In this document: positions 15,601 to 27,500 of the stretch, one piece after another
How the letters are laid out: each line of letters begins with the position of its first letter
Position numbering within the stretch: the stretch's first letter is position 1
Assembly (NCBI RefSeq): GCF_035594125.1
Contig: NC_087181.1
Location: 8,875,817 to 8,939,816 of the forward strand
DNA: 64,000 bases
DNA from: Scylla paramamosain
Taxonomy: Eukaryota; Arthropoda; Malacostraca; Decapoda; Portunidae
Direction of reading: 5' to 3'
Position numbers and translations under genes: made by a program
Notes under the pieces: generated by a model
Database searches by the model: none
What the model was told of the DNA's origin: nothing
The model's input: only the letters and a program-made list of their open reading frames with translations

Positions 15601-15921
15601 TCGACGGAAAGGCAGTCCGACCTGGGGACATTTATGGTCCCCTCCACAGATGGGAACTCCGAGGCTGGTGTAGGAGTCGCCATGATTTTAAAATTTTTGA
15701 GTGAAGGGTGTGTGTGTTATTAGGTGCTTGTAGTTTTGTGTGGAGGAAGGGAGTTGTCTTTAGAGGGCAGGCTGTGACTGCCCCCTTATGTTGTGAGACA
15801 CAAAGGGAAACGTTCAGTGAGGTCACAGCTGGGTTTAATGATAAGTTCACAGCACCCCTTGAACAGTGCTTTAGACCTCACTCGGAGTAATTATCGTTTC
15901 GGCAGGTGTTTACTGCCTCCT

Positions 15922-15923
<2 letters not shown>
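12630..15923 (-). mobile_element. Family 2 LINE copy 2-2, full length with intact ORF
   Basis: Complete minus-strand element, about 3.29 kb. The 5' UTR is about 240 bp (15684-15923), followed by one long ORF (12723-15683), a 3' UTR of about 90 bp and an A-tail (T-run 12630-12646). The 5' terminus, read on the minus strand, starts GGAGGAGGCAGTAAACACC, the same as copies 2-5 and 2-8 apart from point changes, which marks it as the true 5' end. There is no ORF1 upstream. Both ends abut (TA)n. This is the reference copy for the other eight. Confidence 0.93.
12723..15683 (-). CDS. Intact APE endonuclease-reverse transcriptase of family 2 LINE
   Basis: 986 residues from an ATG at 15683 to a stop at 12723, with no interruption. 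The endonuclease occupies about residues 38-262: NIRGL, LTETQ with catalytic-type E73, LGDFN (D179, N181) and SSDHNL (D253, H254). A linker of about 200 residues follows. The RT covers about 490-800: GPDGVPP (493), [20 protein letters not shown] (537-556), [24 protein letters not shown] (motif A, 621-634), [14 protein letters not shown] (676-689) and SYADDTT (706-712). A thumb with [18 protein letters not shown] and a C-terminal tail end in SRHLSTNF. I see no zinc knuckle. In known families the nuclease nicks the target and the RT copies its RNA there. A single ORF without gag resembles RTE-type layout, but the motifs look CR1/Jockey-like, so the clade is open. Confidence 0.93.
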   Translation of the reverse strand: MATPTPASEFPSVEGTINVPRSDCLSVDDPKCLDTPLNFFFINFCNIRGLRSNFQSVEHHLSSSKPHLLFLTETQVSEATDSSPFSVPSYFLYPHFRSKAGCCVYVRNDLTCSRAHALESSEFSTIWLRLQSHSHTKFICAVYLSPNSSDYKKFFDYLTSKVEHILTLFPFAEVSILGDFNVHHQLWLSSPFTDHPGELAYNFAILHDLEQLVQHPTRIPDRLGDTPNILDLFLTSNPSAYAVTLSSPLGSSDHNLISLSCPITPIPPQDPPKRRCLWRFASASWGDLRRYFADFPWNDYCLRVRDPSLCAERITEVIVSGMEAYIPHSFSRPKPSKPWFNTACSRAIHDREVAHKRYLSLPSPESHALYISARNHAKSVLQLAKNSFINRKCQNLSKSNSPRDFWHLAKNISNNFASSSFPPLLQPDGTTAITSISKAELFPQTFAKNSSLDDSGLVPPSPLPSDYFMPRIKILRNDVFHALAGLDPRKAYGPDGVPPIVLRYCASVLAPCLVKLFQLCLSASTFPSCWKFAYIQPVPKKGDRSNPSNYRPIALISCLSKVFESILNRKILKHLSLHNLLSDRQYGFRQGRSTGDLLAFLTESWSSSFRDFGETFAVALDISKAFDRVWHKALISKLPSYGFYPSLCNFISSFLSDRSIAAVVDGHCSSPKSINSGVPQGSVLSPTLFLLFINDLLNQTSFPIHSYADDTTLHFSTSFHRRPTLQEVNISRREATERLISDLSKISDWGRANLVLFNASKTQFLHLSTRHNLPDNYPLFFNDTQLSPSSTLNILGLSFTYNLNWKLHISFLAKTASMKLGVLRRLRQFFSPPQLLTLYKGLIRPCMEYASHVWGGSTHTALLDRVESKAFRLINSSPLTDCLQPLSHRRNVAYLAVFYRYFHANCSSDLGNCMPPLLQRPRCTRLSSFFHPYSVHLSNARVNQYSQSFIPFSGKLWNSLPSSVFPPSYDLNSFKRGVSRHLSTNF

Positions 15924-16003
<80 letters not shown>
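15924..16003. repeat. (TA)n microsatellite at 5' end of family 2 copy 2-2
   Basis: 80 bp of TA starting directly at the element's 5' end. Partner of the tract at 12545-12629. Confidence 0.98.
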
Positions 16004-16007
<4 letters not shown>

Positions 16008-16013
16008 GTCGTT

Positions 16014-16192
16014 AGGGATCGGTGGCGGTTTAGCTTGGATCAGCTTGCATAAAAAAAAATAAGTATAAATATGTACGTATATAAGTACATGCAGGTATAT
16101 ATGTGCACAAGTGTGGGTCTACTCAAGCAGTCTTGTAGATGGGGACCGGTGGCGGGTTTCCTGGGCTCTGCTTGTAAAAAGAAAAAAAAAAT
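16014..16192. repeat. Imperfect direct repeat pair
   Basis: Two blocks at about 16014-16060 and 16140-16192 share the pattern GGGA(T/C)CGGTGGCGG, then TTT, then CTGCTTGTAA-like text and an A-run. The interval 16004-16240 holds no other recognisable feature. Confidence 0.6.
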
Positions 16193-16801
16193 GTAACCTT
16201 GCCTTGATAAGCCTAACGCTTGATTAGAAAAAAATATAAATAAATTTATGACTGACGACCCACGCTCATCAGACGACCGGTACCTTCGCTGACTGACGAG
16301 GCTACGGTTTCAATGATCAGAGCATTTGGTGTTCTGCTTGGATTCCCTGTTCAAATCTCTGTATACGGGGGACCCCTGCTTGGTGGGCCTGCCCAGGCAA
16401 TAAGTCTTGTGTACCGGGGACTCCCGTTAGATCGAGTCCCGCCCAGACACCTTTTCCTCCGACTATTTCCTCTCTTTTTGCTCTTAGTGTCCTCCAGATG
16501 GTGAAGGTGAACTCCGAGGCTTGCACGAGGGGGCCCATTAGATGGTTGCTTTAAGCCACCTGGATTAAGGTCGGGCAAAAACTTTGATAGGGATAGGCGC
16601 AGTGCAGAGTGTTCTCGACAGCTGGTAGCGGCTGGGACACCAAACTGCGTTGCTTAGGCAGGCACCTTACCTTTTCTGTCCCCACTTGTGTTCGCAAGTC
16701 GGGCCAAGATCCGTAGTAGGAATATAATTCACCGCATCACCTGAGAATCAGAGAGATCATACAAACTCAGTCTGAGTACTGCTGTATGTACTAAGATCAA
16801 C

Positions 16802-18250
16802 AATGACTCGAGTGAAAATAAAGTGTAGAGAACCCCTGACAAAGACAAAAAAAACTGAAGTTGTTAGAAATACTGTTTTCGCATGAAATTCACATATCTA
16901 GATGCTTCCTTGGCAATGATGGCTTTGCAGTACTCCCAAACTCTGAAGCAAATGGTGATAAATTTTTCAGTAGAGAGCTCAAGAACGAGTAAGATCAGTG
17001 TGGCTACACCCCTTTAATGCCTGCAGAACTAAAGGTTAAAAAATATATATATATCCTCACTAAAGTGGACAATATGATTTATGACTGGAGGGAGGGAAAA
17101 AAATTGCAGATGAGTTGATTTTAAAGAACAGATGGATATGCGATGATCTGAACTCGGTATATAAATTTCCTAACTCCTCAACACTAAAGATAACATTCTC
17201 TCAGACATCACTGGCAAAGAAATGCACAGAAGCAGGATTGCGTGCTTTTAACATTAGCATCCTTCCCCATGAAATCAAATAAGAGACATTTATACCTATC
17301 AAATGTTGCATGAAGTGTTAACACACTGGAAGAGCATAATACCAGAGATTGCCCTAAAGGTAGAGACTTTAAGCTATGCTCAGAATCCAGCACAGAGAGA
17401 CATTTGTGGTATGAGTGCAAAGAAAAGACAAAAAAGTGTGTTAATTGTAAAGAGGAACATGGTACAATAGCTATGAAGTGCCCAAAAAGAAAAATGATTT
17501 TAAAGGAAAAAAAAAAAAAAGGAAGGGAGGAGACAGAGAGACAAACATGATTTTGCAGACTTAATAGGGGGACAGGATAACATGCTTACACAAACACCGA
17601 CACCGCGTTACATTTACTCTGACATCACCAGAGAGGAAACCTTAAAGATTAACATCTGTGTGGCACATGCCCACTATAGAAACCTAGAGAATCATGGAAC
17701 ATACGGGGAAGAGTTAAATAGAATACTAACAGTTAACAATCTACCAAATATTGTAATCCCTGACTGCCCCAATTCAGGTAAAATATATACCCAGGAATCT
17801 TAGGAAGGTGCAGAGGATCAAGCCATAAAACCTAAGACAATACCTAGAAGAAAACCTAGACATGATTCAACAGACAAACAAAAAACTGAGAGTGAGGTAA
17901 ATGATATGAAACATGATAAAAATGCAAGGCAAAATAATACCGTGGGAGCTAAGGAAGTGAGTCTCCAAATTTACAGACCACAGGAGAAAGGTTGGCTGGA
18001 GGTGAAATTCACTGTGGAGGACCTAGTAACTGGGCTAAAAAACAACACATTTAAATATACTTTTGAGAATGATAATTACAATGACGAAGAAATTCTACAT
18101 ATAATTCACTCTGGAAAGATAATATTGAAAGACTGCTGGAATACTATTGATAATGATCAGTTTCGGAAGATTAGATCAGGGCTTAAACAAGAGAAATCAC
18201 CCATTGAACAGAGGGGTCCTAGAATGAGGCAATACCTCCACAATAAGTAA
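16802..18250 (+). pseudogene. ORF1 (gag-like) of copy 1-C, broken
   Basis: ATG at 16802 with MTRVKIKCREP. Frame breaks occur early in A-runs. The middle retains YKFPNSSTLKITFSQTSLAKK (17159-17220) and the zinc-knuckle block, with C-C-M-K-C near 17300, C-S-E near 17375 and KCVNCKEEHGTIAMKCPKRK near 17437-17495. The C-terminal half is open in two parts: 17582-17803 (YSDITREETLKINICVAHAH) and 17906-18250 (VSLQIYRPQEKGWLEVKFTV, DCWNTIDNDQFRKIRSGLKQ). It ends in TAA at 18248-18250, directly before the QHNVLN start of ORF2. Confidence 0.75.
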
Positions 18251-18254
18251 ACAT

Positions 18255-20961
18255 CTTGCAATAATACAACACAATGTTTTGAATTGAAATACAAATAAAC
18301 ATTCCCTCATAGAAAATTACTTAAAAGTTTCACCATATATAACATCATTAAATAGTCATGGGGTAAAATCAAATGAATCATTAAGAATACCAGAATATAA
18401 AGTTTATAAAGTAAACTACACAGAAAGCCTTGCAGATGGATCTGCGATCGCAATAAAAATTAACATTCCACTCTAACTTTATGATGATTTTGACTTTGAT
18501 GTTTTAGCTGTGGAAATTGAGACTAACTTAGGCCCAAAAATTATTTCAGCATTGTATTATTTACCACCTAGAAGACCACTCCTGCCATTTACAGATATAT
18601 ACAGGCTTCTTAATAATAACATATCCACACATATAATCGGTGACCTCAACGAAAGACACAAACACTTTGGTAATAAAGAAAGCAATACTGTTGGAAAAAG
18701 TCTAACTTAATCTAATAAATCAAGGAAAAATGCTTCACCTTGACCCTCATTTCTGTACTTTTATAAATGTTAATTCTGCCATAAGTCCTGATAAAATTTT
18801 CTCCAATAAGCATCACTACTGAAACTGCATGCCGGAACCGAGAGGAACAACAACATCTGACCACATCCCCATAATTCTAAGACTATTCAAACAACCATTT
18901 ACAGCCGAAACGCCAGTAACATACAAAACAAACAGAGCAAACTGGGAACTATTCCGAGAAACTTTAAATAATAAGATACATTTAAAGAACTTAAGTAATT
19001 GTAGCATAGAACGACTAGAAAATGCAACAAAGGAGCGGATGGAAACAGTAAAAAAAGGCCATGGACAAAGCAATACCAAAAATGCTGTCACAAGTATGTA
19101 TACCAACTAAGAACTGCCCCAGAAATAAGAAATTTAGAAAACCAATTAAAAATAATAAAACAACATGCAGTAAATAATGGATGGACAAATGCTCACCACA
19201 GAGAATATACTAGAATATGACTAGAATTAAGAGAAAGATGCAAATAAAACGATGATAAAAACTGGGAAGACAAAGTCAGAGAGTTAACAAACCATAGTAA
19301 GAACAATAAGGATTTCTGGAATAAATTTAACGTACTGAACGGGGAACATATAATACATACAAACTATATGAAAGATACGGATGGAAGCAAATACTACACA
19401 GATAAAGAAAAGTGTGATTTGATGGAGAGAACTTGGAGAGATGCTTTTAGAATAACAGACGAAGAAGAAGCTAAATATGACAGACAACATTCTGAACATA
19501 TTGATGCCTATATAAATATCAACTACCACAGGTTGACCTCATATCCTACATCAAATCTGTGTAGGCTAAGCAATGAAAACTTCCAGACCAGAGATATTGA
19601 TAAGGAAGAAATGAAAAGATATATACATAAATTTGAAAATAAGGCACTGGGTTCTTCAAAAATCAGTAAAGTAATATTACAGAACAGTACAGATAAAGCT
19701 TTAGAACAACTGGAAAATCTCTACAATGCATGCTACTCTGCGGGCTATTTTCCTCAGATATTTAAAAAGGCTATTATAAAATTTATACCTAAAAAAGACA
19801 AGTCTCCAATTCAACCAATTAACTATAGACCTATTTCGCTGCTGGAAGTGCCTGGAAAACTATATGAAAGAATAATTCTAGGTAGACTGAATACCTTTCT
19901 ATTAGAAAACAACATTTTAAAAGACAGACAACACGGGTTCAGAGCATACAAGGGAACTACAACAGCCATTGCCACCATAACTAACGCATTGGCAGATAAA
20001 CAACAAATCTACGTGGTACTAAGACGTGGTCAAGGCATTCGACAAAGTTTGGCATAAACGCTTAAAATTACCTACCATTCTAGAAAAGACACTATGTAAC
20101 TTTTTAGATGTTAGATCAGCTAAAGTAAAATTTGGCAAATATAACAACGACATAAATTTACTGAGCGGAGTGCCACAAGGGAGCGTTCTCTCTCCCACAC
20201 TTTATTCACTATATACTAATGACTTACTATCACCAGGACCAGGTTGTCTTGAAGCAATATTAGCTGATGACATAACCCAAGTTATCACTTCACCTAGTAA
20301 ATCAGAGGAAATGATAAAAGAAAAGTGCAAAGAGAAATAGTTAGAATCAAAAAATACGAAAAGGCCTAGAAAATACAAACAAGTGAAGATAAATTTAAAG
20401 TTATATCTATTGCTCATTATAAAACGAAAAAAAAATGTTAATGGGAGAGAAATAGATACTTGTAATGAATTAATATCTCTAGGATTAAGACTTCGATCAA
20501 CTGGGATTACTAGCCACTGTAATAACGTTAAAAAAAACAAAGGTAATGCAGTCCTAACTAAATTTAGAAGGTTCAGTAACCTACCATAAAAAAATAAAGC
20601 TTCTCTTGTAAAAATTCTCATAATACCAATAATGGAATACCAACCAGTTCCGATGTGTTCAATATTATACACACAAAAATTAAATATGCAAACAATTATA
20701 AACAAAGCACTTAAATTTATTAATAGTAATGAACAGGACGTGGCCAGCGTGGAAGAGTTACATGAAAAACACAGTATTACTCCATTGAATATAACAATGA
20801 ACATAAGAGCAAAAAAGATCTGGGAAGCAGTAAGAGTTACAGAGCCAGAACACTACAATAATTTAATTGAAATTCGTAATCCCGAGCACAAATCGTTTCC
20901 GAAAACAAGCAACATCATACACCTAGATACATCACAGGCCATAATTACCAGACAGCAGTAA
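18255..20961 (+). pseudogene. ORF2 (endonuclease + RT) of copy 1-C, broken
   Basis: Endonuclease pieces: LAIIQHNVLN (18252), LNSHGVKSNESLRIPEYKVY (18347), MEIETNLGPKIISALYYLPP (18510), HIIGDLNERHKHFGN (18629) and TSDHIPIIL (18857). The RT is open over 19368-20057, with KALGSSKISKVIL, INYRPISLLEVPGKLYERII, RQHGFRAYKG and IYVVLRRGQGIRQ. The following overlapping frame 20026-20340 carries [25 protein letters not shown] and [14 protein letters not shown], so one frameshift splits motif A. Thumb and C-terminal pieces are 20383-20589 and 20632-20961. Motif C is LADD rather than YADD/FADD. Confidence 0.85.
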
Positions 20962-21525
20962 TTTTGTTCAGTTTTTTTTCTTTTTTTTTCATATGATTGC
21001 CAGACCAGGAGGAGGACATCGTGACACCGGTCTACAGCCAGATCCCTTTTCCTATCCACAAGATTAACCAAACTAACCTAACTACTCCATTTTACCTACT
21101 AAAAAATAACTGACAACTGCAACTGCAACTAAACTAACAAAATACTAATCTTTAGCAACAGAAACAGAATAAACAGTCACTCAAGAATAACTAAACATTA
21201 AGAATTTCTCACCCGACTGACATACATGTACATATTGTAAGCAATGCAATTTGAACCCACAGCAACGGCAGTCATACATGCTAAGGACTTAGATGTGTTT
21301 CTTTTGGAGAAGGCTGTCTCACTTCGCTATAGTACCTATGGAATAAAAGCACTTGGCACACTCTATCGCTCGCACACAGTGAGACAGGACAACCTTCTCC
21401 AAAATTCAGCGTTTTAGGGAAAGCTGCGTTCCTGCTGATTGCATTGTGGTGTTTCATTTGCATGAATGAGCAAGTGAGTGTATGTCTCTGAGCGAGTGTG
21501 TGTGCCTGTAAAAAAAATAATGATA

Positions 21526-21526
21526 A

Positions 21527-21565
<39 letters not shown>

Positions 21566-21566
21566 A
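21526..21566. repeat. (AAAT)n microsatellite
   Basis: About ten AAAT units. Together with 21311-21525 this gap holds no gene. Confidence 0.97.
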
Positions 21567-21606
21567 AATGAAAATAAAAATAAAAAATAGCAATGTGGTC
21601 GAGCCC

Positions 21607-22218
21607 ACAAAGGTTTGGAAGGTTTAGGTCGAGAAAAAGAGTAAGGAATGTACGCCTTCATACCAGACACTGTCACCTCTGTTATGCGCTCAGCACACAA
21701 AGACAAATGTCTGACACGGAAGTAGTAGTCATTCAAAGGAAAATCAGCAAAATACCTCCTCAGGTCCCCCCAACTAGCAGAGGCAAAACGCCAGAGGCAC
21801 TTCCGCTTAGGAGGATCCTGAGGAGGGATTGGAGCTATAGGACAAGATACAGATATGAGATTGTGATCGGAGGAGCCCAACGGAGAAGAGAGGGTGACAG
21901 CATAAGCAGAATTAGAGGTCAGAAAAAGGTCAAGAACGTTGGGCGTATCTCCAAGACGGTCAGAAATATGAATTGTGTTGTACCAGTTGCTCTAGGTCGT
22001 GGAGGATAGCAAAGTTGAACTAGTTCACCAGGATGGTCAGTGAAGGGAGAGGAAAGCCAAAGCTGGTGGTGAACATTGAAGTCTCCAAGAATAGAGATCT
22101 CTGCAAGAGGGAAACGAGTCAGAATGTGCTCCACTTTGGAAGTTAAGTAGTCAAAGAATTTCTTATAGTCAGAAGAGTTAGGTGAGAGGTATACAGCACA
22201 TATAAATTTAGTTTGAGC
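21607..22218 (-). mobile_element. Family 2 LINE copy 2-3, internal endonuclease fragment
   Basis: Minus-strand segment matching the endonuclease and following linker of the intact copy: [14 protein letters not shown] at about 22035-22080, then after a frameshift [13 protein letters not shown] (21880 downward) and [10 protein letters not shown]. Both ends are broken, near 21607 and 22218, and there is no A-tail, so it was cut by later rearrangement or deletion. Small indels near 21975-22020 break the frame. Confidence 0.9.
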
Positions 22219-22479
22219 AGCAGCAAGACTTCCTCTCTCTATCAGCGCTCTCCCAAGCACCAACAGTATACAGAAACAGCAAGACGCCGCTCTCAGCTCA
22301 GCTCTCTCCACCAAATCTCACAGTTCACTTGCGACGCAGGTGGAACTAATGCTGTTGCTACTTAACTGCACTTGTGTACCGGAGCTCTCCCTCTTGATGT
22401 AGAGCCCGCCCCTGTGCAGCCACTATTTGTCTCTAACTCACTACTACTATTACTACTACTACTACTACACTACTACCTT
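22219..22479. other. Unassigned segment ending in (ACT)n
   Basis: No coding match seen. Bases 22441-22477 are an imperfect (ACT)n tract directly before the family 1-D leader. Confidence 0.5.
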
Positions 22480-23149
22480 AGCGTCTGCCGGGTTGTGATC
22501 CTTAGTGGGCTGTCTTAATCTACCAGGTCAGGTCGGGCAAAAACTCGGTCAGGGATAGGAAGCGAAGCAGGGTGACTACGACGGTTACTAGTGACTGGGC
22601 CACCAAAGTGCTTCGCCTAGGTAGGCTCCTTCCTTCAAGGCTATTTACAGTTTTCTTAGCTGTGTTCGTGTGTCGGGCCTCGGCCCCTTGGCGTTTTTTT
22701 CTATAGAGGGTGTAACGCGAGTTGCTGCAAATACTGAATGAGGTGAAAGAACGTGTAATTCTAAGTAGAAAATGTTCTATACACATATGAATTTTAAGGC
22801 TTTGTTCACCTGTCAGAGGAGTTGAAAATGTATGGATGTACTATGCGTGTATCTATGAGATAATGGAGAGATGGTTGCATTGTTGCAGCCTCGGAGGTGC
22901 CACTTGCTCAAATTACGAATAGTTTTATCTTATTTTTTTGCAGGCTGTGGAATATTACAGTATCTTATAACAAGACAAATGGTGTTAAAAGGCATGTAAT
23001 TTAACGATAAGCATTACACGACAACATTATTGCGGTGATTAAAGGTACTCCTGTAAAATGCTATGTGGCATCATCACTCAGCTGTTTTCAAGGTCGCTCG
23101 GACTCGATCCCTCCTCCTCCCTCACTTAAATGATGCCACGTAGCAAATT

Positions 23150-24531
23150 CAAATACCCAAGATGGGAAACATAAAATAACATTGTTGCAGATCCTCTCCG
23201 CCAACAATATTAATGCCACCCGCATTATATCCATCAATGAAGGGTATATTATTCTTATAAAGACAGATGAGGACACAGAGAAAATACTTAAAAAAAAAAA
23301 ATAATAATAATAACAATACAATTCAAACACAAAGGATAGAGCCCGATCACCCCTCCAGAAACGAAGCCGAAATGAACTATAATCATGACCAGACTCGACA
23401 TCCACATCTACCACAACACAGACGACATTGCAGGACAGACCATAGCTAACAACGATTGGATCTCAGAAGAGGATGTAGAGGAAACCTACAGATTTCCTAA
23501 ATCCTAACACTATAAAAGTAACCTTTCAACAGTCCTCATCTGCTAAAAAAGCACAAAACACGGGACTTGTACTTTTTTTTCCATGCCTGTGCCACTTTTC
23601 CAGATAAAAGAAGAGATCTACATACGCATAACCACATGCAAGAAGTGTTACACGATCGAAGATCACCGCATCAATCGATGTAAGAAACCTAAAGATTACA
23701 AAATTTGCTCCGAGTGCGGAGAACTGGGTCACACATGGTTCACCTGCTTCATTGAAGAGAAAAAAAAATATGCATTAACTGTAATGGCGAGCACAGAACA
23801 CTAGCAATGAGATGCCCTGAGAGGAAAAGAATAATAGAAGACAAAAGGAAAAGTAACATCGTTGCAACCACTTCACTGAAATCATACAGCGAAGACAACA
23901 AAGGCTCACCCATCACTGCATCTTCACTAAACGTGAATTTAGATAAAGGGACGTCCACAAAAATACTCACATGCTTACTTCACGCACACCTTAACAATAT
24001 AGGTGAACAAGGGACATTTGAAAGTGTCCTCCGAGAAACCCTCAAGAGCAACAACTTACCCCACAATTAAAATACCTAATCCACCACAAAGTAGGAAAAT
24101 TATAGAAATGCCATACCAAAGTGAATCAAAAGAATCAGTGAATGACAATAAAAAGGAAATGGAAGTAGAAGCCACTTTTCAACAAAACATACCAATATCA
24201 GCACCAGAAGTGGAAGACAAAACACACCAAATTAAAGGAAAAGACATTGGACTGGCAATAATAACTTCAAAAACTTCAAAAAATAGCTTGAGGAACACCT
24301 CAGCTTCAAGAAACTAAAGGATGGCCTTGATAAGAGGATGTACAAATGGGCATATACTGACAACAGCTACATCGAAAGGGAAGTATATGATCAAATCATA
24401 AATGACAAAATCGACCTGCTTCTGGAAAACCACAGACGATGTCAACTTTAGGAAATTAAGATCAGGCTTACATGTAGACAGAACACCTCCACCGCCCAAA
24501 CAAGTCAGAAGACAAAGACAAAACAGCAAAT
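23150..24531 (+). pseudogene. ORF1 (gag-like, three zinc knuckles) of copy 1-D, broken
   Basis: N-terminal part near 23183-23290 (ILSANNINATRIISINEGYI, then TDEDTEKIL). The knuckle block is best preserved in this copy: CKKCYTIEDHRINRC and CSECGELGHTWFTC in frame 23583-23804, then after a shift in the A-run at 23761 CINCNGEHRTLAMRC and open frame 23807-24070. The C-terminal part is split again (24003-24317, then 24317-24531). It ends AAATAA, five bases before the ATG of ORF2 at 24539. Confidence 0.8.
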
Positions 24532-24538
24532 AAGCATT

Positions 24539-27500
24539 ATGGATACAATTAAATTCGTACAACACAACGCAACTCACTGGAGGACCAACACGAGCAATCT
24601 TTCTACCATATTTAGTTCTTTAGACTCAGACATCATCCTACTCAATAGTCACGTTTTAAAGGAAGACGATTCACTAGAGTTATTTGGTTATTCATCATAG
24701 TTTACAAAGTAAACTCCAACAACGAAAGAAACGATGGTAGTGTTATCCTAATAAAAAAAGAACATTAAACACAATATCAGACGATTTCATCACAGACATT
24801 CTACAAATCACCATAGACACCAACATAGGCCCAATAAATATAACGACTACGTACCTGCCACTCAGACGACCTTACTTAATGTTCCCAGATTTCCATAAAC
24901 TGGCTCCTAACCACATACCAACCTATATAATAATAATTACTCCCAGTGAGGTCTAAAGCACTGTTCAGGGGGTGCTGTGAACTTATCATTAAACCCAGCT
25001 GTGACCTCACTGAACGTTTCCCTTTATGTCTCACAACACAAGGGGGCAGTCACAGCCTGCCCTCTAAAGACAACTCTCTTCCTACACACAAAACTACAAG
25101 CACCCAATAACACACACACAACCTTCACTCAAAAAATTTAAAATCATCATGGCGACTCCTACACCAGCCTCGGAGTCCCCATCTGGGGAGGGGACCATAA
25201 GTGTCCCCAGGTCGGACTGCCCTTCTGTCGACGACCCTAAGTGTCTTGACACCCCCCTCAACTTTTTCTTCATTAACTTCTGCAACATTCGCGGTCTAAG
25301 ATCTAATTTTCAATCTGTAGAGCACCACCTCTCCTCTTCTAAACCTCATCTTCTTTTCCTCACTGAAACTCAGGTGTCTGAGGCAACTGACAGTAGCCCC
25401 TTTTCTGTTCCCTCCTACTTTCTATATCCTCATTTTCGATCCAAAGCTGGATGCTGCGTTTATGTGCGCAATGACTTAACCTGCTCTCGTGCCCACGCTC
25501 TTGAACCTTCCGAGTTTTCCACCATCTGGCTACGACTACAGAGTCACTCTCATACTAAATTTATCTGTGCTGTATACCTCTCACCTAACTCCTCTGATTA
25601 TAAGAAATTCTTTGACTACTTAACTTCCAAAGTGGAGCACATTCTAACCCTCTTCCCTTTTGCAGAGATCTCCATTCTTGGAGACTTCAATGTTCACCAC
25701 CAGCTTTGGCTTTCCTCTCCCTTCACTGACCATCCTGGTGAACTAGCCTACAACTTTGCTATCCTCCATGACCTAGAGCAATTGGTGCAACACCCTACTC
25801 GTATTCCTGACCGTCTTGGAGATACGCCCAACATTCTTGACCTTTTCCTGACCTCTAATCCTTCTGCTTAGGCTGTCACCCTTTCTTCTTCGTTGGGCTT
25901 CTCCGATCACAATCTCATATCTTTATCTTGTCCTATCGCTCCAATCCCTCCTCAGGATCCCCCTAAGCGAAGGTGCCTCTGGCGTTTTGCCTCTGCTAGT
26001 TGGAGGGACCTGAGGAGGTATTTTGCTGATTTTCCTTGGAATGACTACTGCTTCCGTGTCAGAGACACGTCTTTGTGTGCTGAACGCATAACAGAGGTGA
26101 TAGTCTCTGGCATGGAGGCGTACATTCCTCACTCTTTTTCTCGTCCTAAACCTTCTAAACCTTGGTTTAACACAGCTTTTTATCGTGCTATAAATGATAG
26201 AGAGGTAGCCCACAAAAGGTACTTAAGCCTTCCACCACCAGAATCTCATGCACTTTATATTTCTGCCCGGAACCATGCCAAGTCTGTTCTCCAACAAGCC
26301 AAAAACTCCTTCATTAACAGAAAATGTCAAAACCTTTCAAGATCTAACACTCCTCGTGATTTCTGGCATCTAGCCAAAAATATCTCCAATAACTTTGCTT
26401 CTTCTTATTTCCCTCCTCTATTTGAACCAGATGGCACCACTGCTATCACATCTATTTCTAAAGCTGAACTCTTTGCTCAAACCTTTGCTAAAAACTCTAC
26501 CTTGGACGATTCTGGGCTTGTTCCTCCCTCTCCTCCACCCTCTGACTACTTCATGCCACCTATTAAAATTCTTCGCAATGATGTTTTCCATGCCCTCGAT
26601 GGCCTAAACCCTCGGAAGGCTTTTGGTCCTGATGGGGTCCCTCCTATTGTTCTCCGAAACTGTGCCTCCGTGCTTGAACCTTGCCTAGTCAAACTCTTTC
26701 AGCTCTTTCTGTCAACATCTACCTTTCCTTCTTGCTGGAAGTTTGCCTACATTCAACCTGTTCCTAAAAAGGATGACCGTTCTAATCCCTCAAACTACCG
26801 TCCTATTGCTTTAGTTTCCTGCCTATCTAAAGTTTTTCAATCTATCCTTAACAGGAATATTCTTAAACATCTATCACTTCACAACCTTCTGTCTGATCGC
26901 CAGTATGGGTTCCGTCAAGGCCGCTCTACTGGTGATCTTCTGGCTTTCCTTACTGAGTCTTGGTCATCCTCTTTTAGAGATTTTGGTGAAACTTTTGCTG
27001 TTGCCTTGGACATATCAAAAGCTTTTGATAGAGTCTGGCACAAAGCTTTGATTTCCAAACTACCCTCCTACGGTTTTTATCCTTCTCTCTGTAACTTCAT
27101 CTCAAGTTTCCTTTCTGACCGTTCTATTGCTGCTGTGGTAGACGGTCACTGTTCTTCTCCTAAATCTATTAACAGTGGTGTTCCTCAGGGTTCTGTCCTG
27201 TCACCCACTCCCTTCTTATTATTCATTAATGATCTTCTATACCAAACTTCTTGTCCTATCCACTCCTACGCTGATGATACCACCCTGCACTTTTCCACGT
27301 CTTTTCATAGACGTCCAACCCTTCAGGAAGTAAACATATCACGCAGGGAAGCCACAGAACGCCTGACTTCTGATCTTTCTAAAATTTCTGATTGGGGCAG
27401 AGCAAACTTGGTATTGTTCAATGCCTCAAAAACTCAATTCCTCCATTTATGAACTCGACATAACCTTCCAGACAACTATACCCTCTTCTTCAATGACACT

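Larger units (their letters stand above)
16241..21310 (+). mobile_element. Family 1 LINE copy 1-C, degenerate
   Basis: Plus-strand copy with a GC-richer 5' leader (about 16241-16801; hairpin CCAT-TAG-ATGG at 16535-16545), ORF1 16802-18250, ORF2 18255-20961 and a 3' UTR to about 21310. The leader block near 16567-16700 (GGTCGGGCAAAAACT and following) is shared with the leader of copy 1-D near 22527. The 3' UTR block TAGATGTGTTTCTTTTGGAG is at 21288. The left boundary is approximate. Confidence 0.8.

Noticed and set aside
15708..15890. Plus-strand open frame over the family 2 5' UTR
   Set aside because: Antisense shadow in the UTR, repeated in other copies with frame breaks.
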